Made by a program: the position numbers and the translations under genes. Of a stretch of 64,000 bases of DNA, positions 58,783 through 64,000 are shown piece by piece (position 1 is the stretch's first letter; every line of letters starts with the position of its first letter). The notes under the pieces are model-generated. The model searched no databases and was not told the origin of the DNA. It saw only the letters and a list, made by a program, of their open reading frames with translations. The stretch comes from Kibdelosporangium philippinense (GTDB lineage Bacteria; Actinomycetota; Actinomycetes; Mycobacteriales; Pseudonocardiaceae), in NCBI RefSeq assembly GCF_021390435.2, contig NZ_JAJVCN010000003.1, positions 1,493,501-1,557,500 on the forward strand, written 5' to 3'.

Positions 58783-60240
58783 ATGAAGCTCTGGAGCACT
58801 TTCGACGTGGATGTTACTGGGTGGTCGCGGGATCTGGCGGTAGAAGTCGGTGGGCGTGGCGTGGTCAGTCATGCCGGGACCGCGGCGGTGCGGTTGCTGG
58901 CCGACCGCACCGGGTTGACGGAAGGCTTGTCGCGGGCGATGGCGCGGCGTGGGTTCATGCCGGTGCATGACCGTGGCCGGGTGTTCGCCGACACCGCGGT
59001 GTTGATCGCTGACGGCGGGCGGGTCCTGTCGGATCTGGCTGTCCTGCGCGATCAGGCCGAACTGTTCGGGCCGGTCGCCTCAGATCCGACGTTGTGGCGC
59101 ACGTTGGACGCGGTCGGTCAGGTGCAGCGCAACAAGATCGCCCGTGTGCGTGCCCGGATCCGCGAGCATGTGTGGTCGTTGATCGAGCGACGGCACGGCC
59201 GGATTCCGCCGTCGCGGGTGGCCGACCGTGATCTGGGCACGACCGTGGTGGTCCGGTTGGATGGTTCGCTGGTGATCGCGCACTCGGACAAACAACTCGC
59301 CGCGGGAACCTACAAGGGCAGCTTCGGTCATCATCCGCTGCTGGCCATGTGTGACAACACCGGCGAATCGCTGGCCCTGTTGCTGCGCACAGGAAGCGCC
59401 GGATCCAACACGACAGCTGATCACCTCGAGGTCCTCGACGCCGCGATCGCCCAGATCCCGGCGAAACATCGAAGGAACCTTCTAGTCACCGTGGACGGCG
59501 CGGGCGCCTCCCACGGTCTCATCAAGTACATCACCGCGCTGAACGCCAAGCCAGGCAGGCAGGCGCACTACAGCGTCGGCTGGGAACTCGGTGCGCGGGA
59601 ACGAGCCGCGATCGGCCGTGTCCCCGCGAAGGCATGGCAGGCAGTGCTCGATCACCACGGCGATCCTCGGCCGCTGGACAAAGCCGGCGTGGTGGAACTG
59701 ACCGCGCTACTACGTCACCACCCCGACGGGGACCAACTGGAGAACTGGCCGGCCGATCTGCGGATCATCTGTCGTCGTGAGAAACCCCACCCCGGCGCAC
59801 AGTTGTCCCTGTTCGAAGAAGCCGACGGCTGGCGCTACCAACTGGTGGCCACCAACACCCCGGGCAGCGGTTCGGGCGCCACCGTCCAGTTCCTGGAAGC
59901 CCGTCACCGCCCGCACGCCCGAGTCGAGGACCACGTCCGCTGCGGCAAGCAAACCGGCCTCGGTCACCTGCCCTCCACCAAGATCGAGATCAACCGGGCC
60001 TGGTGTCTGGCCGCCACCATCGCCATCGACCTGCTCGCCTGGCTGCGCCTGCTCTGCCTTGAGGGCACCCTCGCCAAAGCCGAACCCAAAACCCTGCGCT
60101 ACCGGCTACTGCACACCGCCGCCCGCATCGTCCGCGGCCAACGCAAACGCAAGATCAAAATCCCGGAAACCTGGCCCTGGGCCGACCCTCTCGCCGCCTG
60201 CCTCCGGGCAGCGCTGGCCCTGCCACCACCAACTCGATGA
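58783..60240 (+). CDS. IS1380-family transposase
   Basis: 485 residues from ATG 58783. Typical elements are GVVSHAGTAAVRLLADRTGL, VVVRLDGSLVIAHSDKQLAA (first Asp), LLVTVDGAGASHGL (second Asp), and the C-terminal KIEINRAWCLAATIAIDLLA of IS1380. It is full length, so possibly active. Clear terminal repeats could not be fixed on either side. Confidence 0.93.
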   Translation: MKLWSTFDVDVTGWSRDLAVEVGGRGVVSHAGTAAVRLLADRTGLTEGLSRAMARRGFMPVHDRGRVFADTAVLIADGGRVLSDLAVLRDQAELFGPVASDPTLWRTLDAVGQVQRNKIARVRARIREHVWSLIERRHGRIPPSRVADRDLGTTVVVRLDGSLVIAHSDKQLAAGTYKGSFGHHPLLAMCDNTGESLALLLRTGSAGSNTTADHLEVLDAAIAQIPAKHRRNLLVTVDGAGASHGLIKYITALNAKPGRQAHYSVGWELGARERAAIGRVPAKAWQAVLDHHGDPRPLDKAGVVELTALLRHHPDGDQLENWPADLRIICRREKPHPGAQLSLFEEADGWRYQLVATNTPGSGSGATVQFLEARHRPHARVEDHVRCGKQTGLGHLPSTKIEINRAWCLAATIAIDLLAWLRLLCLEGTLAKAEPKTLRYRLLHTAARIVRGQRKRKIKIPETWPWADPLAACLRAALALPPPTR

Positions 60241-60579
60241 CCCCTGTCCCTGCCCCTCGACCTGAAAGGCCCGCCCCCCAACCCGGCGCCCAGCCAACAC
60301 CGGCGGCCGGGCTCGAACCCTGACCATCACCACACAGCAACCAACTCAAGATCAACATCCGAACCGGCACAGGCGGACACGTCACCCACGTGAATGATCA
60401 AGGCTGATGTGACAATTGAGTGTCTATTATGGACAATCCCTGGTGCGCCGCCGCTGATCAACCGGGAATGCTTAAGGCATTTCCTCTGACCGCAACCACT
60501 TGCGGCGTGGCGCCGACGGGCGTGAATTGGGTCAGGCGTACGCTGAACCAGTTGCTGTTCTGAGAATGCGGAGCACGTG
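60241..60579. other. gap after IS1380
   Basis: 340 bp with no gene. It holds the presumed right end of the IS1380 element and an A+T-rich segment near 60405-60440 that probably carries the promoter of the next gene. Confidence 0.4.
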
Positions 60580-61905
60580 ATGGGTAAGCGGAATCGGGAG
60601 AAGCGGGCGGCCAAGAAGCGCAACCGGCCACGCCCCGATGCGACCAAGCCTGGTCACGAGCCGGACGATTTCTGGGTGCCGCCAACGAATCTGTCCGCTG
60701 GCCTGCTGGCGAACACGCTGCTGGCGGCGGCCCGCGAGCACTCCATGGGCGACACCAACACCGCGGCGGCCTGCGCGGCGGAGCTGAGCAGTAGCCGGTT
60801 CGCACGTGACCAACGCACCGTCGCGACGGGTGCCGGCATAGCGCTGAATATGGTCCTCACATCGCTCTGGGAAACGGGTTGGCTGCCTGCCGACGCATGG
60901 GAGATCACCCGGCGCAACTCGGATGCCGCGTCGGTCAGCCTGCTGGTGGACGTGATCGCCGAGGACATCGACCAGTACAACTCGTCCACAGTGGACGATC
61001 GATGGGCCGCGCAAGTCCAGCGGCTCGGCGCAACTGTCTGGTGGAACCGCGACAGCCCGCATCTGCCGCAATGGGCCGAACGCGCCGGCGTCCACTTCGA
61101 ACTGGCACTGCGGGTCACGATCACGTTGATGGCCGCGCTGATGCCTCTGCCCGAACTGCCCCGAATCGTGCCGCCGCCGGGAACGGCGTCTCGCCGCTCG
61201 GCCGCGTCCGTCTCCGGGGTCGACCAGAAGATCCTCGCCCGGGTGCGGGCGCTGCTGGCCAAGGCGGAGTCCACCCAGTTCCCCGAGGAAGCCGAAGCGC
61301 TGTCGGCCAAAGCCCAGGAGCTGATGAACCGGCACGCCTTCGAACGCGCCCTGCTCGACGCCGACACCCAACGGCAGCAGGCAGCCACCTCGACCCGACT
61401 GTGGCTGGACAACCCGTATGTGGAGGCCAAGTCCAGCCTGGTCGCCACCATCGCCGAGGCCAACCGGTGCAAGTCGGTGTTCTACGCGAAGCTCGGGTTC
61501 GTCGCGCTGGTCGGCGAGGAGATGGACCTGGAGATCACCGAACTGCTGGCCACCTCCCTACTGGTGCAGGCCACCCGCGCCATGGTCGCCGAAGGCAGCC
61601 ACACCACCCGTAGCGGAATGTCACGGACCCGCTCCTTCCGGCGGTCCTTTCTCATCTCGTACGCCGTGCGCATCGGCGAACGACTGAAGGAGGCAGGCGC
61701 ACGCGCGCACGATCCTTCCGAGGACGCACGGCTGCTGCCGGTGTTGGCCAACCGCTCCCGTGTGGTCGAGGAAACCTTCAGGTCGATGTTCCGACACGCC
61801 GTCCAGAAGTCGACGTCGGTCACCAACGGTGCCGGGTGGGATGCCGGACGGGCGGCCGCCGACCGCGCCAACCTGACGATCGATCGCCAAGCGGTCAACA
61901 GCTGA
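60580..61905 (+). CDS. DUF2786 domain protein
   Basis: 441 residues from ATG 60580 (GTG 60577 adjoins). A basic N-terminus (GKRNREKRAAKKRNRPRP) precedes a helical region. The DUF2786 motif at about 213-255 reads ILARVRALLAKAESTQFPEE and SAKAQELMNRHA. The C-terminal half resembles the DUF7168-type partner domain usual in such proteins (LLATSLLVQATRAM). The family is frequent on phages and mobile elements and has been linked to nucleic-acid-associated functions, but no activity is proven. It follows IS1380 in an accessory region. Confidence 0.85.
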   Translation: MGKRNREKRAAKKRNRPRPDATKPGHEPDDFWVPPTNLSAGLLANTLLAAAREHSMGDTNTAAACAAELSSSRFARDQRTVATGAGIALNMVLTSLWETGWLPADAWEITRRNSDAASVSLLVDVIAEDIDQYNSSTVDDRWAAQVQRLGATVWWNRDSPHLPQWAERAGVHFELALRVTITLMAALMPLPELPRIVPPPGTASRRSAASVSGVDQKILARVRALLAKAESTQFPEEAEALSAKAQELMNRHAFERALLDADTQRQQAATSTRLWLDNPYVEAKSSLVATIAEANRCKSVFYAKLGFVALVGEEMDLEITELLATSLLVQATRAMVAEGSHTTRSGMSRTRSFRRSFLISYAVRIGERLKEAGARAHDPSEDARLLPVLANRSRVVEETFRSMFRHAVQKSTSVTNGAGWDAGRAAADRANLTIDRQAVNS

Positions 61906-61965
61906 CCTCGAGCAAGCTGACAATTCCGCTGACCATGGGCTTTGGATCCACGTTTTAGGTAGACT

Positions 61966-61996
61966 CCATCTACGTAGTTCGCGACTACATAGATGG
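61966..61996. promoter_or_regulatory. 13-bp inverted repeat at the ATPase promoter
   Basis: CCATCTACGTAGT (61966-61978) is inverted against ACTACATAGATGG (61984-61996), one mismatch, 5-bp centre. It overlaps the ribosome site GGGGAG and is 7 bp before ATG 62003. It may be an operator or a hairpin limiting translation. Confidence 0.7.
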
Positions 61997-62002
61997 GGAG
62001 CA

Positions 62003-63445
62003 ATGGCAGAGTTCGTCGGACGAGCAGCCGAGCTGGGTTTGTTACGCAAACGCCTCGATCAGGTCACCGCGTCGGGCGCGGGGACAGCGGTGAGCCTTCG
62101 CGGGCGTCGCCAGGTTGGCAAATCGCGGCTTGTCCAGGAGTTCTGCAACCGGGCGGGCGTCCCATATATGTTCTTCACGGCGACCAAGGGTGCGTCGTCA
62201 GTGGAGTCCGTGGCGACCTTCCTCGACGAGCTGATGGCATCGTCGCTCACGACCGATCGCGAGCTCATCCCCAGTCAGGTGGCAGGTGGCTGGCCGGATG
62301 CCTTCCGTGTCCTGGCCTCGACCCTTCCCCCTGCTCCGGCGATCGTGGTCATGGACGAGGTGCCGTGGCTGGCCGAGCAGGACGACTTGTTCGACGGCGC
62401 GCTGCAAACCGCATGGGACAGGCTCCTCTCCGCACGACCGGTCCTGTTGTTGCTGCTCGGCAGCGACATCCACATGATGGAGCGGCTCACTGCCTACGAC
62501 CGGCCATTCTTCGGCCGCGCCGACAACATGGTGCTTGGCCCGCTCAATCCCGCCGAAACCGCTGACGCACTCGGCTTGGGTGCCGCGGACGCCATCGATG
62601 CCCACCTGGTCACTGGCGGTCTTCCTGGCATCATCCGCAGCTGGCCCCGCGCCACGCCGGCACTGACGTTCCTCGAAGCCGAATGCGCCGACCCGGCCTC
62701 GCCCGTATTCAGCATCCCGGAATCCGCATTGATGGCGGAGTTCGCCACTCCCGATCAAGCTCGACGAGTCATCGAAGCTGTCGGCAGCGGTGACCGCACC
62801 TTCTCGAACATCGCGGCCACAGCCGGAAGCCGCCAAGGCAGCATCCCTTCCGGCTCGCTGTCCCCGTTGCTGCACCGTCTAACCGAGGAGAAACGGGTCT
62901 TCGCGGTCGATCACCCGTTGTCCATCCACCCTGGCAAACCTGCCCTCTATCGCGTCGCGGACAGCAACCTCCGCCTGTACCTCGCCTTCGGCCGTACAGC
63001 GCAAGAACAGGCCCGTCGTGGTCGACCCGAAGCGGGCATCCAGTTGCTCCATCGTCGCTGGACCACATGGCGAGGGCGTGCCGTCGAGCCACTCATCCGC
63101 GAGGCCCTAGAACTCGCCGCCCTCGCGGGCACACTCCCCTGGCCGGACGTCACCGCCGTTGGCGCCTGGTGGAACCGCCAATTCGATCCTGAGATCGATC
63201 TCATCGGAGCCGACCGAGCCCCTGTCGCACAACGGCTTTTCTTCGCGGGCTCCATCAAATGGCTTGGTAGCCCCTTCGACAACCATGACCTGGCCGCTCT
63301 GCGGCAAGCCGCCACCCACGCTCCAGGATTCACCCATGGAGAAACGGGAACCGCTGTCGTCTCCCTAGCCGGCGCCGTCTCCGGCGACGGTGCAGACCTC
63401 ATGTGGGGTCCTTCTGACGTCTTGGGCTCTTGGCAAACGGCCTGA
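62003..63445 (+). CDS. AAA+ ATPase with DUF234-type C-terminal domain
   Basis: 480 residues from ATG 62003. Walker A is SLRGRRQVGKSRLVQEF, with G-R-R-Q-V-G-K-S as in archaeal-type ATPases; Walker B is AIVVMDEVPWLAEQ. A winged helix lies at about 250-300. The C-terminal part has FDPEIDLIGADR and FAGSIKWLG, the DUF234 nuclease-like D...K pattern. This family (COG1672) has many mobile-element and defence-linked members, but no function is established. The promoter palindrome suggests tight control. Confidence 0.88.
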   Translation: MAEFVGRAAELGLLRKRLDQVTASGAGTAVSLRGRRQVGKSRLVQEFCNRAGVPYMFFTATKGASSVESVATFLDELMASSLTTDRELIPSQVAGGWPDAFRVLASTLPPAPAIVVMDEVPWLAEQDDLFDGALQTAWDRLLSARPVLLLLLGSDIHMMERLTAYDRPFFGRADNMVLGPLNPAETADALGLGAADAIDAHLVTGGLPGIIRSWPRATPALTFLEAECADPASPVFSIPESALMAEFATPDQARRVIEAVGSGDRTFSNIAATAGSRQGSIPSGSLSPLLHRLTEEKRVFAVDHPLSIHPGKPALYRVADSNLRLYLAFGRTAQEQARRGRPEAGIQLLHRRWTTWRGRAVEPLIREALELAALAGTLPWPDVTAVGAWWNRQFDPEIDLIGADRAPVAQRLFFAGSIKWLGSPFDNHDLAALRQAATHAPGFTHGETGTAVVSLAGAVSGDGADLMWGPSDVLGSWQTA

Positions 63446-63531
63446 TACAGGCATGCCGATTGACATCAGCGATCAGAGCCAGCCGCGGCGTTCAGCCATG
63501 CATCCGGCTTGAACCGTGTGGACGCACCTAA
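63446..63531. other. junction between the ATPase and the peptidase fragment
   Basis: A short gap with stops in the peptidase frame (TAA 63529-63531). It may be the breakpoint where the peptidase lost its N-terminus. Confidence 0.4.
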
Positions 63532-64000
63532 TTCAGTCATCAGGCGGAGTCGCACCCGATCCCGTCCTACCTCTACGACCTCGTGCACACCTGGCACAAC
63601 GACCTGCCACAGGACATGGTCGTGCGCGCGTCGGGCAAGAACCTCGCCCGCATCGACGAGAACTTCGCCGGTCCCAGCGGCAGAGGCGAGGAATGGCGCT
63701 ACGACTTCCCGGCCTACTCGGAGTGGGGCATCGGCAACTACGCCCCGCTGGCCACCGGCACTCGCCGGACGGACTGGGTCAGCACCGACGGCGCGAACCG
63801 CTGGGGCCAGGAAGCCATGGACGGCCTGTCGAACGCGTGGGGCGTGCGCCGCAAGTACGAACCCGGCAGCGTCACGAGCGACGAATGGTTCGAGCCGATC
63901 CAACGCCCGTATCTCAACAACAACTTCCTTGGGCCGACGCGCACGGACAACGACTTCCGGATCGACGTCCCCGGCTATGGCAACGCGGATCACGTCGGTT
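63532..64000 (+). pseudogene. 5'-truncated S8-type serine peptidase or related secreted protein, running off the window
   Basis: The frame from 63532 has no start codon but strong coding character for 156 residues: SYLYDLVHTWHNDLP, NFAGPSGRGEEWRYDFPAYS, WFEPIQRPYLNNNFLGPTR. This resembles C-terminal parts of large actinobacterial S8 (subtilisin) peptidases. A stop at 63529 and no ribosome site suggest loss of the N-terminal protease domain, possibly on insertion of the accessory genes to the left. The family call is tentative; the right end is outside the window. Confidence 0.55.

Noticed and set aside
60305..60335. A tRNA T-arm-like sequence on the minus strand (GGTTCGAGCCCGG)
   Set aside because: No acceptor, D or anticodon arms can be formed around it.
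63466..63993. A 175-residue minus-strand frame at the right edge
   Set aside because: It is antisense to the peptidase fragment, which has clear protein-like sequence on the plus strand.

Overview
The window is high-GC actinobacterial chromosome with many GTG/TTG starts and tightly overlapping ATGA/GTGA operons. Gene content points to the Pseudonocardiales (Kibdelosporangium, Lentzea, Saccharothrix or Amycolatopsis type), but the species cannot be fixed from sequence alone. The backbone shares many genes with the Mycobacterium tuberculosis region around mprAB-pepD-moaB2-mscL-galU-moeA1-rimJ, although here the genes are spread over about 37 kb with other operons between them.

Left edge (1-2.8 kb): the C-terminal end of a superfamily II helicase, then an Xre regulator / ImmA-like protease / PIN-domain trio, a small basic protein and tRNA-Ala(CGC). 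From 2.9 to 9.6 kb lies a conserved core: galU-glp-GNAT-glpR on the minus strand (cell-division scaffold Glp with its membrane receptor), divergent 5-formyl-THF cyclo-ligase and an FmdB-like zinc-ribbon protein, then mscL and a SAF-domain protein. A 17-bp tandem repeat array sits in a gene-poor gap at 7.7-8.1 kb. From 9.7 to 13.3 kb there is a TetR-controlled operon (a frameshifted SRPBCC-like gene, DUF4166, TetR) and a sugar-nucleotide epimerase. moaB, a two-component system with a membrane glycosyltransferase-like protein, and a five-gene overlapping operon (GT2, DUF2064, methyltransferase, molybdopterin oxidoreductase, membrane protein) run to 20.5 kb.

From 20.5 to 50.7 kb: two ABC-2 drug-type exporters, both next to copies of the same GTGTCCACCGTTCC repeat; HtrA/PepD; a galactoside locus (galT, DeoR regulator, sugar ABC importer) whose alpha-galactosidase is broken by a frameshift; a beta-lactamase-fold hydrolase; a TetR/lipase pair; an unknown acidic 536-residue protein; an MprAB-like two-component system; a TRIC-type channel; an SGNH hydrolase; a histidine phosphatase; a Zur-controlled set of cysteine-free ribosomal proteins (L28, L33, S18) divergent from an Mrf-type GTPase; a GGDEF protein with its NarL-type neighbour; a large penicillin-acylase-family enzyme with a discoidin domain; and a P-loop kinase.

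From 50.7 to 58.2 kb lies a decayed integrative element in tRNA-Arg(CCT), bounded by identical 43-bp copies of the tRNA 3' end. Its integrase is cut at 138 residues by an IS5-like element. Cargo is a tandem pair of NUDIX proteins (one with a degraded Nudix box), a divergent nucleoside diphosphate kinase, two small A+T-richer secreted proteins, and IS630-, IS5- and ISAs1-type sequences. A second accessory stretch follows (58.2-64 kb): an IS1380 transposase, a DUF2786 protein, a DUF234-type AAA ATPase preceded by a hairpin operator, and a 5'-truncated subtilisin-type peptidase running off the end.
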